Assembly: GCA_002179805.1 (NCBI GenBank)
Contig: NAVB01000509.1
Span: 1-23,947 of the forward strand
Origin: Acanthamoeba lenticulata
Taxonomy: Eukaryota; Discosea; Longamoebia; Acanthamoebidae
Length of the DNA stretch: 23,947 nt
Direction: 5' to 3'
This document shows, one piece after another, positions 1 to 10,844 of this stretch (position 1 is the first letter of the stretch; every line of letters starts with the position of its first letter). A program made the translations under genes and the position numbers. The notes under the pieces were generated by a model, which did not search any database, was not told the DNA's origin, and saw nothing but the letters and a program-made list of their open reading frames with translations.

Positions 1-984
1 AAAACCCGAACCGTTCTCTTGAAGGCGATCCTTGAGCTGGATGCCGGTGAGGGTGAGGAGCGTGGTGCGCGGCTGGCGCGTGGGCATTGGATAAAACGTG
101 AACATCTCGCGCTGCATGTGTGTGCGTGTGAGCATAAGAGCACCACGGATCTCTACGTGGTGATGTCAAACGGAGGAGAAGGAGAACGAACAATGCTGCC
201 TCCTTGGCTCAATGTGTAGGCAAAGTGGTCGCATTGCATCTGGTGTTGGCGGTGCGCGTGAGCTTGCTGCTGACACGAACGCACACAGACCTTGTCGAGG
301 CGCGTACCTGGATGGTGGGGGACATATCCCCAGCCCAGTCGCGGGCCAGCAGCTCCTCCAGGGTCTGGGCTGACCACAACTGCAGCCAAAGAAGAAGAAA
401 AGCTCGCGTTGGCCGCCTGATGGGTGGTTCGCAAGCCACACAAGGAGCACAAGCTGTGGTTGTAGTACCTCGAGTCCCTCTACGTTGCACCAAAGCATCT
501 GGCGATTTTTGAAATCAAAAACCCAGACTGGCATACGCAGCAGGTTGAAGATTTCAAGATCCTTGGTCTCGTAGAGGCGTCGCAGCAGTTTCTCGCGTCG
601 ATTTCTTCGTTCCAAGTAATCCTTCTCGAGGGTGCGTGGCGATTTCAGCTCATCGCTCGTCTGCGACACACCAGGGACGCACCAGCTGCCCCGCCGTGCC
701 GTGGCGCGCGAACCCCCATTTTGAGTGTTTGATTGTTGTTTTTCGTCGTTGGGTTCCTCTGTTGCCGCCGCCGTTTCTGCGGCAGGGGTATCGCCGCTAG
801 TTGTGGGCGGGGGGACTACTCTCTCATCTTCGCTCACAGATCTCGACCTCCTTCTCACGGTTTCCGACTTGGGCGGACTCAAGAAAGGCGGAGGCTGCGT
901 TCTTTGGCCTGTGCTTCCATTGAGGTGGTGCGTTGTGTTGTGCAGGTCCTGCCGTTCTTGCACCGGTCGGCTCAGGGCCTGCAT
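1..984 (-). CDS. PAS-domain signalling protein, N-terminal part (3' end beyond the window)
   Basis: Four exons can be read on the minus strand: 984-469, 379-308, 269-192 and 111-1, all joined in phase 0 by GT-AG introns, giving about 259 residues before the window edge. Residues 1-130 are low-complexity (Ser/Thr/Pro/Arg-rich) and are followed by a basic stretch with RRLYETKDLEI. A PAS-type core follows: PVWVFDFKNRQMLWCNVEGLE, then LWSAQTLEELLARDW and AGDMSP, and after two more introns EMFTFYPM. This pattern (vWvfDf, W-N, lw-A, TFYP) is, from memory, typical of the N-terminal PAS fold of the many Acanthamoeba adenylate/guanylate cyclases and kinases. The effector domain would lie beyond the left edge, so a cyclase or kinase identity is inference. 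The start is the ATG at 984; an in-frame GTG lies 30 nt upstream. The second intron (270-307) is only 38 nt, so the 269-192 exon is the least certain part. Confidence 0.72.
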
Positions 985-1605
985 CTCGTGTCCGTTTGCG
1001 TGCAGCACAGACACCGGTGAAGAGAAAGAGGAGAGGAGGAGGCCTCAAAGGAGGTTGCGTTGGCCGCGGCACAGGAGGACAAGGGCTGAGTTGTGCTCCA
1101 CCACCCGGGAGGCTCCCAGGCAGCAACGGGATTTCCTTGTTGCGCGTAGAAGCCCCTATTTGCACCGCGCAACAAAGTGATGCCGGGTAATGACGAGGTT
1201 TTTATTCGTTTTCCGTTCTTGCGGACAAGACGGGAGGGCTCCCGCACATGTGATGATCGTATGAAGTGCCATGCACATGGGTGTGAGTAGTGGGCATTGA
1301 AACGATTGGTGGAAACGATGTCATGAAAGGCCATCCAGGGGAGAACGATGTTGATATTTTGGCCAAGCTTTTTGAAGCTGGGAAATTTCAATACACTAGA
1401 ACTCCGATTGCCTGCACCGATTGGCTGCAGGTTTTCCCTTTTCAACTTGAGTTTTAGTCGCCTTTTTTTAACGAGTTGGTCTGAAAAAGGTGCTTATTTG
1501 GTGTGCAGAACAGAAATAGGATAGCATTACGCAGGAAGCCTCCAGAGTTGAGCTGGCGCCGTGACGGAAGAAGGACGACGAGCAGGCCACAGAAGAAGAC
1601 AGTTT
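985..1605. other. Divergent intergenic region between the PAS gene and the glycosyltransferase-like gene
   Basis: These roughly 620 bases separate two genes read in opposite directions, so they should hold both promoters and 5' leaders. The open frames here on either strand start at non-ATG codons or give proteins without recognisable motifs, and their composition is less GC-biased than the flanking exons. I see no convincing TATA box. Upstream non-coding exons or an upstream extension of the PAS gene cannot be excluded. Confidence 0.5.
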
Positions 1606-2562
1606 ATGCACCCACTGCGGGTTTTTACTTTCTCCGTGCTCATCTTTGCTGTGGTAGGGGTGCTGATGACAATCTTGGTGCTCTTCGATTCTCCTGCTGT
1701 CCACTCTACAAGCCCGAATCGAAGGGTTGCCGTGTGCTTCTTCGGCCTCACTCGCTCGCTGCGTAACCACACTTTCACATCAATCCAAACCAACTTATTT
1801 AATCGGCTGAAGAACCAGGGCTTCACCGTCGACACCTTTATTCACACCTACCTCCAAGACTTCGTGAACAACCCCCGCGCCCAGGAGCATGCAGCCCAGC
1901 TGGACAATGATGAGTGGAAGTTGCTACGACCGCTGCGATGGGAGTTGGAGAACCAAACGCAGGCGGACGCGACCCTCAACGTGTCCGCTTACTCCAAGTT
2001 TGGCAACGCCTGGCCAGAGGACCCCAGCTACACGACCTTGAAGAACCTCTTGCGGCAACTTCGGTCCATCAGGCGATGCTGGGCTCTCTTGGAGTACCAC
2101 ATGCAGACGACCGGCACCGCCTATGACTATGTCATCTTTGCAAGACCTGATGTGCGCTACCTCCCGCCTGGTCTGCCCAACCTGGCGTCGCTCGTGCCAC
2201 CGGCAGGCCTGGCCGGGTCGACCAAGTACCTGCGCGTGCTGGGCCTCTCGTACGAGGACCGATTCGCCGTGGGTGCGCCCTCCATGATCAAGGCGTGGGC
2301 CTTGCGCGGGGACATGGCCTTCAGCTTCATGCGGCACGCAAAGGATGGCAGGCCGCTACACAGCGAGAGCTTGGTCAAGTACGCCTTGGAAGAGGCGCAG
2401 ATCCTCCCCATCAATATCCCCCTGTGCTTTGAGAGGGTGCGAGCGGACGGCTCCATTGCCGGGCGGGACGTTAACCAGGGACCGTTCTGCAAAACCTCAG
2501 GGAGGACTTGGCGCTGGGCCAACTATAACATGTGTAAACACAAGGCCTCTTGGCTCCTGTGA
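1606..2562 (+). CDS. Type II membrane protein, putative glycosyltransferase-like
   Basis: An uninterrupted 318-residue frame. The chosen start is the ATG at 1606, because it puts a hydrophobic helix at residues about 5-28 (VFTFSVLIFAVVGVLMTILV) directly at the N-terminus. That is the layout of a type II signal-anchor Golgi enzyme; an in-frame GTG at 1561 would only add Arg-rich residues. After the anchor comes RVAVCFFGLTRSLRNHTF, then VDTFIHTY near residue 85. FARPDVRY at about 178-184 has an Asp in the position of a nucleotide-sugar DxD-like element. The CFFGLTRSL opening and the F-A-R-P-D motif recur in poorly characterised glycosyltransferase-like proteins of algae, protists and large DNA viruses; this is from memory, not a search. 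It also has NHT and NQT glycosylation sequons. The reaction and sugar are unknown. The hydroxylysine kinase ATG follows only 52 nt after the stop. Confidence 0.7.
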   Translation: MHPLRVFTFSVLIFAVVGVLMTILVLFDSPAVHSTSPNRRVAVCFFGLTRSLRNHTFTSIQTNLFNRLKNQGFTVDTFIHTYLQDFVNNPRAQEHAAQLDNDEWKLLRPLRWELENQTQADATLNVSAYSKFGNAWPEDPSYTTLKNLLRQLRSIRRCWALLEYHMQTTGTAYDYVIFARPDVRYLPPGLPNLASLVPPAGLAGSTKYLRVLGLSYEDRFAVGAPSMIKAWALRGDMAFSFMRHAKDGRPLHSESLVKYALEEAQILPINIPLCFERVRADGSIAGRDVNQGPFCKTSGRTWRWANYNMCKHKASWLL

Positions 2563-2614
2563 AGCCAGAACATAAATATTTATTACATTTTTTATTTTCC
2601 CTTTGCGCCAGTTC

Positions 2615-4341
2615 ATGAGCCATAAGCCAGTGGTGAGCGCGGAGCAGGCCAGTGCGCTGCTGGGCCAGCTCTACGAACTTCCTGCGCCTCTCCAAAGACT
2701 CGACCCACTTCCGGGCTATGACGATGCAGTGCGCTCCGCTGTCTGGGTGGTAAGCGAGGGGGGGGGGCCCAAAAGACTGAAAGAGGTCTGTGTAGAACTT
2801 CTTCGTGCAGACGAAGGACGGGCTGAAGTACACCCTCAAGTTTGCTCACTTTGGAGAAAGCGAAGGTTTGAGCGGCGTCCTTCCTCCTCTGCTGTGGACC
2901 TTCTCGGCCTGACCCAGGACGTGTGGTACACACACCCCAGGCTTCTTGGACATGCAGAACCAAAGCATGGAGTGGCTGGTCGACAAGGGCATCTGTGCCC
3001 CATCTGCTGTCGCCTCCCGCTCTGGCGCGCTGATCCCACAAGTGACCCGTACGTCCGCCCTCTTCTTCCTTTTGCTTGCTTTTTCGGCTACACGACGAAG
3101 AAGACGAACAAGAAGAAGAAGTAGTAGTAGAAGTAGAAGTAGTAGAAGTCCAACCTACTCGATGACGGCCACTGCAGTGGCAACAGCGGATGGCGGCGAG
3201 GCGCGGTCCTACGTGCGGCTGCTGAAGTTTATCGAAGGCATTATGCTCCTCCACGCAGCCCCCGCGGCCCAGCTCTACCAGTCTGCGGGCTCGTTTGCCG
3301 CCAAGATGGACCAGGTCGCCCTCTCCTGCTTCTTGTCCTCCCCCTCCTTCTCCTTTTCGACTCTTGTTTGTTGAAGCTCGCACTACTCGAGTAGGCGTGG
3401 GAGGGCTTCAACCATCCTCATGTGCGCACCGACTACGCGTGGGACATCAAGAACCTGATGCACATGAAGCAGTACCTGCCCGCGCTCACCCAGGCCGGTA
3501 CTCCGACCTCACAGATCGGTTCGTCGATGCATTGGTTGTGGTTGTTGTTGTTGTTGCCTCTGCTCAACAACAAGGCGCAGAGCTCGTGGAGGGGGTCTTT
3601 GCCCAGTTCGAGAAGGAAGTGCAGCCCCTGCTCGGCTCGCTCACCTCGGGGGTCATTCATGTAATCAGGCCACTTTGGTGGTTGTTTGGTTGTTGTTGTT
3701 GTTGTCTCGACTCACACGCCTTTACACATGTTGCAGTGCGACGGCAATGCGCTCAACATCATCGTGGACGAGGAGCGCAATGAGGTCAAGGCGTTCATCG
3801 ATTTTGGCGACGTGTCCTACACCAACCACGTGAACGAACTGGCCATCCTGATGGCCTACACCATGATCGACCGCATCCGTAAGAACGAGAACGACGAGCG
3901 CATCGGGGCCGAAGAGCGCCAGTGGCAAGTGCTCGAGGTCGGGCGGAGCGTGCTGGAGGGCTACAGCAGCGTGCGGCCGCTGTCCGAGGCAGAGCTGGGC
4001 GTGCTGCCCTGTTTGGTCAAGGCCAGGCTCGTGACTTCCGTCCTGTTCAGCGCACATACCCTCCTGCAGCGTCCCGAGGACAAGGAGTACCTCACCGTGC
4101 GTGACGATGCATCTTCTTGTCTGCTCTTTTTATTTATTATTTTATTATTTCAATTATTATTAATATTTCTTATTATTAATATTAATATTTCTTTGCTCGT
4201 GGTAACCACGACGAGTCCTCGCCGCAGGTGGACGCTCGCCCGGGCTGGAGCCTGCTCGCCCTGCTCGCCGGGCGCACTGACGCTGAACTGCGCGACTTCT
4301 GGTCGTGTTGCTCTACCGCGGTCGAGTCGAACAACAAGTGA
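2615..4341 (+). CDS. HYKK: Hydroxylysine kinase (APH-fold kinase)
   Basis: Exon model: 2615-2728, 2796-2865, 2941-3048, 3178-3314, 3395-3497, 3515-3534, 3583-3660, 3737-4096 and 4228-4341, about 367 aa; human HYKK is of similar length. HYKK phosphorylates 5-hydroxylysine, using GTP in the mammalian enzyme, in lysine and collagen breakdown. The N-terminus has the family pattern EEQASALxxxxY and LPGYDDANFFV. The catalytic loop VIHCDGNALNIIV has Asp near residue 212, with Cys replacing the usual Gly of H-G-D. The metal-binding FIDFGD follows near 232, and a C-terminal VDARPGWSLL matches the family end. The donor at 2729 was chosen because it restores DDANFFV; a stronger GTAAGC at 2750 would insert seven residues. 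Between 3497 and 3515 the frame changes across a 17-nt GT...AG stretch, which is either a lost base or an extremely small intron. An AT-rich intron (4097-4227) precedes the last exon. Confidence 0.85.
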
Positions 4342-4697
4342 TAATACAACCACACGCGAAGGAAAATTGTTTTTTGGGCGGCGTCGGGATATTGCCTCCT
4401 TTTTAGGCCCAGACCAGAACGGCAGCCGCAAGGTCGTGCCAAGATTTGACAAGGAGAGAAGAAGGACGAAGGAGAGAGCTCTCCGGCGGGCTGTCGATTC
4501 AATTCGTGGTTCGCCCCCTTGGACCAAGGGTCAGGCTCGATTTGGAAACGACAGCGCGGAAGTAAGGCCGTCGATTCTATACCCATTCAGATAGAATTCG
4601 ACCAGAGACCGCCGCAGCAAACGATACGGGATACTTGGAAGAGGAGAGAGGAACACGCACAGCGGACCAAGGCGGGAAACATTAGAGACGGAAAGAA
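4342..4697. other. Intergenic region upstream of the RhoGEF gene
   Basis: This 356-base gap lies between two plus-strand genes. It should hold the 3' UTR of the kinase and the promoter/5' leader of the RhoGEF. Short frames exist here, but none has domain-like content or a plausible splice connection. I see no RNA gene and no clear TATA box. Confidence 0.5.
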
Positions 4698-7600
4698 ATG
4701 GGAGATGTCGTGGTGGGAACGAAGTTAATACGCAATTTCCTGCTGCGAGAATTAGCTCTGCGACGATGGCTCGAACAAGTCCTCATAGAGGACCTAAGCT
4801 CGAGCAACGACTCGTCCACCTTATGGGAAAAACTCAAGGATGGTGTGCTACTCTGTCGCGTCATGCTTACCCTTAAGCCCAACTCGGTTCCCAAGATCCA
4901 CGAGGAGAAGGCGGTCTTCAGGCGCAAGGAGAATTTGTTCTTCTTCCTCGAGGCCCTTGACGAGCACGACTTCCCCTCAAAGAAGAAGTTCACCGTGGCT
5001 GACCTCTATGAAGAGAAAAATCTGGTCAAAGTGCTGTACGTGCCTCCCCCCTTGTCTTTTCTCGCCCATCTTCGCTTTGGGCCGATCAACATTATCACCA
5101 ACATTATCATCATTCTGTTCTTCCTCTACTCGAATTAGTCTCGCTTCCTTCCATCTTTCTCTGTCATCTTTATTGGCACGGGCCTTTTGCTTCTCGCTGA
5201 CAATGGCCTCAAACACGTCATCGGGGCGGTCTGCAGGGAGTGCATGGAGGAGTTGGCCAAGATAGCCGTGCTCGAGTGGAACTTCTACTTCAGGCTCAAG
5301 ACGGCCGGCGAGATCGAGGAGGAGCTGGGCATGTCCGAGAGCAAGTTCTTCACCGACGCCGACAAGACCCGCGCCTCGCGCATCCTCACCAGCCACCTTC
5401 AGGTCCTCCTCTTCCTCCTCCTTCTGCGTCTTCATCCTTGTCATGATCAAGACCATGATCATGCTGACTTGGCGGACCGCACAGGAGACTAACAAGCGGG
5501 CGCAGCGCAACTTCTCGTCGGCCTACATTCCAGCGACCAAGCGGATCGTGACGTCGGCCAAGACCAAGCTGGCCCAACGCGACGCAGCGTCGACCTATGG
5601 CGCCGGAGTGGGCGCCATCGTGGCCGCCTCCTTAAACGCTACGTCCTCGGGCGCCGCCGTGGCGATCACGACAGGGCTCGACTCAGATGGATCGTCCTTG
5701 AGCTCCTCGGCCTCGGCCTCCACCAACATCGCCATCATCGACGACATGAGCAACAACAACAACTACAACGGCATTCTCGGCGGCAGCGGCAGCCTCTTCT
5801 CCGTCACCTTCAAGGTCGAGACCGAGCCCGCCTCGCCGCACGCCAAAGCGCTGCCGGGTTCGGGCGTCGTGGCGCTCCCCTCGCCCCGCTCCCAGGCGGC
5901 GCCCTCGCCGCCGTCTCAGGACCTCGCGACGTCCTCGACATCGACGGCCGGGGCGCTGCTGGAGGCCGCCGCCGTCGTCGACAACATCAACAATGACGAT
6001 GATTACGGCGACGGCGACGAGGTCAGCGCGGCGGTCGTGGCGATGACGCGGCCCACGCGGCGCAACACGGTCGTCAGCATCGTGGACGACCGGGAGGCCT
6101 ACCGGGCCGCCAAGGGCAAGGAGAAGGCCGTGCCCTACCTCCCCACGTTTGCGTCAGCGGATGCAGCGTTGGAAATCGCGATGTCGGCCGCCGACGGACA
6201 GGACGACTCGCCGGTCGCGCCCATCGACACCTCGCGGTCGGTCATCGTCGTGCCCCTTTCGCCACGTACGTCCTCTTTCTCGCCTCGCCTATCCTGCGGC
6301 CCTGATCGGGTCCGGCGCCTGACCGACTCGTGGCCATTCCGTTCTCTGCAGAGGAGGAAGAGGTCCTCTTGCGGGGCATGATCAGGCTGCAGGCCCTGCT
6401 CCGCGGCAAGATGGCCCGCGTCAAGTACCGCAAGAAGCGTACGCCGTCCTCCCCCCGCGTCGCTTTCGTTCTTTTTGTTTCGCTATTCGTTCTTTGTTGT
6501 TGGTGTTGCTCATGAGGCGATGGGGCGCGTAGTGAGGAATGCGGCGTACAGGGAGAGCGTGGCGCGGGAGATCGAGAAGACGGAGCAGGACTATGTGGAC
6601 AACCTGCGCCTCCTGTCCGAGGTCTACTTGGAGCCCCTGCGAAAGGAGCTGGAGAACAAGGAGGAGGCCCTGGAGGGATTCAAGGGCGTGTTTGCCGACA
6701 TCCAGGTCATCCGCAACTACAACGGCAAGATGCTCAACGACATCAAGCCCCGGGTCGCCCACTGGCACCCCAACCAGTCCCTGGGCGACATCTTCCTCCA
6801 AGTGGTTCGTTTTCGTCCCTTTTTTCTCTCATTTTCGCTTTTTTATCTTTTTTTTAAAAAACATTTCCAATTTAATTTTTAAAATATTTCAATTTTTTAA
6901 ATCGATAAATCTGGCGCAGGCGGCATTTTTGAAGGCGTACACGCAGTACGTGACCAAGTACAACAAGGCCATCGCGCACATCACGAGCCTCAAGAAGCAG
7001 ATGCCCAAGTTCCGGCAGTTCCTCGAGGAGTGCGCCGAGAAGGCCAACGGGCAGGACATCACCGCCCTGCTCATCCAGCCGGTCCAGCGCATCCCGCGGT
7101 ACCAGCTGCTCCTCAAGGACCTCATCACCCACAGCGACCCCGAGCATCTCGTACGCGCCACCATCTCTTCATCTTCATCTTCACCTTCATCTTCATCATC
7201 TTCTTGTTCGAGGACGATGGCTGATGATGACGGCATCGGCGCAGGATTACGAGGCGCTGGACAAGGCCGCGGAGAAGATCAGGGAGGTGGCCGTGTACAT
7301 AGAGAAGCGGTGCGAGGAGGCCGAGAACATCACCAAAGTCAGCGAAATCCAGTCCCGCCTCTTTGGCAAGATCGACGTACGCGCCCTCCTCCTCCTTCTT
7401 CATCATCGTGACCGAGGCTCACAATCATCAAAAAAAAAACCCAAAAACAAAAACAAAAAAACAAAAATGAAAACAAAACAGAATTTGGCGCAGGCGTCGC
7501 GCAAGTACGTGAGACAAGGCGAGATGGTGGTGTGGTCGCTGGAGAACAAGAAGAAGGAGAACCGGGTGGTGATCCTGTTCAACGACCTCTTGCTGGAGAC

Positions 7601-9619
7601 CAAGCCCATGGTCAAGAAGGGCCGCAAGGGCGAGCCCGACCTGCAGGTGCTCAAGTACCTCCACTCGTGGAACCTGTACCACGTCTCCCCGTCGGCCATG
7701 CCCGACACGGAGCGCGACAAGTTTGGGCTCGCCCTCACCGCCGAGGGCGGCAAGACCGCCCTCGTCCGCCTCTACGCCAAGTCGGCCTTTGAGCGCGACG
7801 ACTGGGTCCGCGCCTTCCAGGCCCTCCGCGACGACATCGAGGCCAAGCGCCACGAGCACTACGGTTCGTTGACCCGCGTTGACGTTGACTTTCTCACGAC
7901 TGACTCGCGTTGACTGATGGATGGATCAATCAGAGCGAGTGCGGGACGCGGCGCAGTCCAAGGCGGCGCGGTACAAGGAGACGATCGAGGGCCGCTACAC
8001 GTCGCCCAACCTGCCCGCCGAGGAGTCCACCATCGTGCCGGGGTCCACGACGACCACCACGCGGACGAGCACCGTCTCGTCGCGCTGGGAGTCGCGCCTG
8101 CGCGCCCACGCCGCCCGCATCCGCCAGATCCAGGCCACCCAGGCCGGCGGCGGTGCCGTCGACGGCAACGGCGACCCGTCGCTCTCGCTGCCGCTGCCGC
8201 CGCGCTCGCCCCTGCACGCCTCGGACGGCGACACCAACACCGTCGGCGGCGTCGGCAGCCTCCAGTCCGGCGCGAGCAGCAGCGTCTACCCGGCCTCGCC
8301 CGAGCTCGGCCACCACGACGGCCCGGCGGACGCGGCCGAGGGCGGCGGCGGCGGCGGTGGCGACGGCGGCGACGGTGACGGCGCGTCGGGGAAAGGCGGC
8401 AGCGGCAAGCAGCAGGCCGGGCGGCACACGATCACCGAGGGGATGGTCAAGTCCGAGTCGCCGTCGCTCTTCTCGCGCCTGTTCCTCCGGAAGCGCGCCA
8501 AGACGCGCTCGCCCATCCCGCACTACGCCAGCAGCTCCGTCCGCTCGCTCAAGCCTCACCTCTCCGCCGCCGATGTGACCCCGCCCGACGCTGGCGCAGG
8601 TTCGTCGTCGACATCGTCGACATCGTCGACGGGGACAGCGGAGTCGACGCTGACGTCATCAGCCTCGTGCGCCGACTGCGTGCCGTCGCCCCGCCACAAG
8701 GCCCGGCGCGAGAGCTACTTGCGCGAGGAGAAGAAGTCCGACGACAAGGACGAGCGCAGCGGCCGCACCCGACGCCCTCGGTTCGCCCTTTTCCTTTTCC
8801 TTTTCCTTTTCCTTTTCCTTTTCCTTTTCTTCTCTTCATCTTTTCGTTGTGTGTTCTCACGCGTGTGTGTCGTGCGGTCCGCGCGCGCGTGTGTCGTGCG
8901 GCGATCGCAGGGAGCCAAAGCGCGGAAGCAAGAGCAGCATCGGCAAGACGACCGAGAAGGGAGAGCGCAAGCGCAGATCGCGCTCGCTCTCGACGTCGAG
9001 CTCGTCGGGGCGGGCCGCCAGCGAGTTGTTGTCCTCGTCCTCGTCGTCGACCAGCAGCCGCGGCACGACGACCACGACCACAACAGCGACGAACCCGGGC
9101 CTGGCCAGCTCGACGAGCGAAGTGCAGCGCGTGACGCGCCGCCGGCCCGGCTCCTCCGCGTCGGCCGACGACGAGCGCGCCGGCACCGACAGCAGCGCGG
9201 ACAAGATGGCGCCGGCCGCGGCCGAGGGGAAGGGCAAGGAGAAGCGCCGCTCCAAGCGCAAGAGCAAGGACAAGGACAAGGACAGGCCCGACAGCCTCCA
9301 ACAGCCGCAGCCGCAGCAGCAGTCGCCGCCGCAGCCGGTGGCCGCCGGAGAGCCCGGCGCCGGCGGGGAGGAGGAAGCGGCGGCGGCGGCGGCGGCGGCG
9401 TCGCCCGAGACGCCCAAGCGCAAGCTGTCGCGCAAGCACAGCGCGCAGCGGATCAAGGAGGCCATCATCCAGACCGGGTCGTCCCAGTCGTCCCTCTTCC
9501 AGCGCATCGTCACGGCCTCGCCCACCGTCCCGCGCAGCGGCGGCTCGTCCATCCGCCGGTCGCCGTCGCCTCCCCGCGGGGACAACACCAGTCGGCGCCC
9601 GTCGGACGAGCCGCCGACC

Positions 9620-9661
<42 letters not shown>

Positions 9662-10844
9662 GACGGCGCCGGCGAAAGCGGCTCGGCGCCCGCCCAGCCG
9701 CAGCAGGCCGAGCCGGCCAAGGCGGCCTCCGAGAGCGGCGAGCCGCGTCGGCAGGAGGAGGACGAGGAGGAGCATCAGCAGCAGCAGGCCAAGGAGGCCG
9801 AGCCTGAGGTGATCGAGCAGCAGCCGGCGCCGGTCGAGGACGAGACGCCGAAGCCCGACGGCAACGGCAGCGATGGGCATAATGCCGCGGAGGCCAAGCA
9901 GGAGGAGACGCCGGCGGCGGCGGCGGCGGCAGCGGCAGGAGAGGACACGGCCAACGGCGGGCACGAGCGAGTCGCCGCCGACGCCGAGCCAGTCGGGCCG
10001 CACCACGACCCGCCCCGGCAGGAGGAGGAGGAGGAGGAGGAGGACAACAACAAGAAGGGCCACGACGACAACGGTCTCCACCATCACCACCACGAGGAGG
10101 ACGAAGACGAAGACGATGATGATGATGAGAAGAAGAGCCGCGACCAGGAGCCCAGCAGCAACGGCAGCGGCATCGTGATGAGTAACGGCGGCGGCACGCC
10201 CCACGGCGCGTGCGACGGCACCGAGAAGCCGCAGGAGGAGGCGGCCGCCCCGACGGCCCCGGCGGCCGGAGAGTGGAAGAAGGGCGAGACCGGCGCGTCG
10301 ACACCCGCACACCCAGGCGGCGGCGGCAGCGGCATCGGCGGCATGACCGGCAAGCGCGTCAACAGCGAGCTGCGGCTCGACACCACCAGGTTTGACCCCC
10401 TTTCTCTTTACATTTTATTTTATACAATTCAATTCAATTTTATTTTATTTACTTGTATTTTTTTTCTATTTTATTTTATTAAATAATATTATAATATCTC
10501 TAACGACGACACGACACGACACACCACGCAGTAGCGCGACGTTCACGAAGGAGGTGCGGCAGCGAGAGCTGGGCCACCTGAGGTCGATCCGGATGCACTC
10601 GTTCCGATCGACCCGGTCCAAGTGGGAGCAGAAGCAGACCGACATAGCCGCGGCCGCGGCCGCCGGGCCCTCGTCGGGGGCCGCCGTTGCGGCCGACAGG
10701 AAGATGCGACGCTCGCGGATCATGTCCAAGCCCGAGGACCAGGTCATCGCCCCGACCAACGGCAGCAGCGGTGGCGGTTCGTCGACCGACAGCTCGCGGT
10801 CTTCCTCGCCAACCTCCTCCTCGCCCTCGTCCCCGCGCTCTTGA
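4698..10844 (+). CDS. CH-IQ-DH-PH Rho guanine nucleotide exchange factor
   Basis: Eleven exons: 4698-5035, 5237-5402, 5485-6265, 6352-6438, 6533-6804, 6920-7150, 7245-7376, 7482-7863, 7934-8780, 8911-10389 and 10532-10844. All phases agree and give about 1675 aa. Residues about 18-130 form a calponin-homology domain (LWEKLKDGVLLCRV, KENLFFFLEAL, NLVKVLECMEELA). A Ser/Ala-rich linker follows, then an IQ motif near 437-455 (IRLQALLRGKMARVKYRKK), expected to bind calmodulin or a light chain. The DH domain is at about 465-668: EIEKTEQDYVDNL, FLKAYTQYV, and the signature LLIQPVQRIPRYQLLLKDL. The PH domain is at about 670-795, ending in ERDDWVRAFQALRDDI. DH-PH units load GTP onto Rho/Rac GTPases at membranes; the CH domain suggests an actin link. 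The remaining ~880 residues are low-complexity (poly-Ala, SPSPSP, acidic runs, poly-His) plus a basic tail. The GTPase partner is unknown. Confidence 0.9.
8787..8828 (+). repeat. (CCTTTT)7 hexamer microsatellite in a RhoGEF intron
   Basis: Seven tandem CCTTTT units make up part of the intron 8781-8910. The tract is a pure pyrimidine run on the coding strand. It is followed by a TG/CG-alternating segment and the acceptor at 8909-8910. Confidence 0.9.
9621..9661 (+). repeat. (GAGCCC)n coding repeat encoding Ser-Pro dipeptides
   Basis: About 6.7 GAGCCC hexamer units inside the large RhoGEF exon, read as alternating Ser-Pro. The unit length is a multiple of three, so expansion or contraction would keep the frame. 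Neighbouring parts of the exon hold GCG runs (poly-Ala), GAG runs (poly-Glu) and a short poly-His run. Confidence 0.9.

Noticed and set aside
972..1445. A minus-strand frame upstream of the PAS gene that might be an extra 5' exon
   Set aside because: It starts at TTG, has no recognisable motif and overlaps the PAS frame in another phase; I found no splice pair that joins it usefully.
2750..2795. A strong GTAAGC donor for the first hydroxylysine kinase intron
   Set aside because: Using it inserts seven residues between DDA and NFFV. The GTGCGC donor at 2729 gives the family-like DDANFFV, so it was preferred, though transcripts could show otherwise.
8549..10312. A 587-codon open frame on the minus strand, Leu/Arg/Val-rich
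   Set aside because: It lies antisense to the RhoGEF exons, which have domain support and phase-consistent splicing. Long antisense frames are expected opposite GC-rich low-complexity coding DNA.
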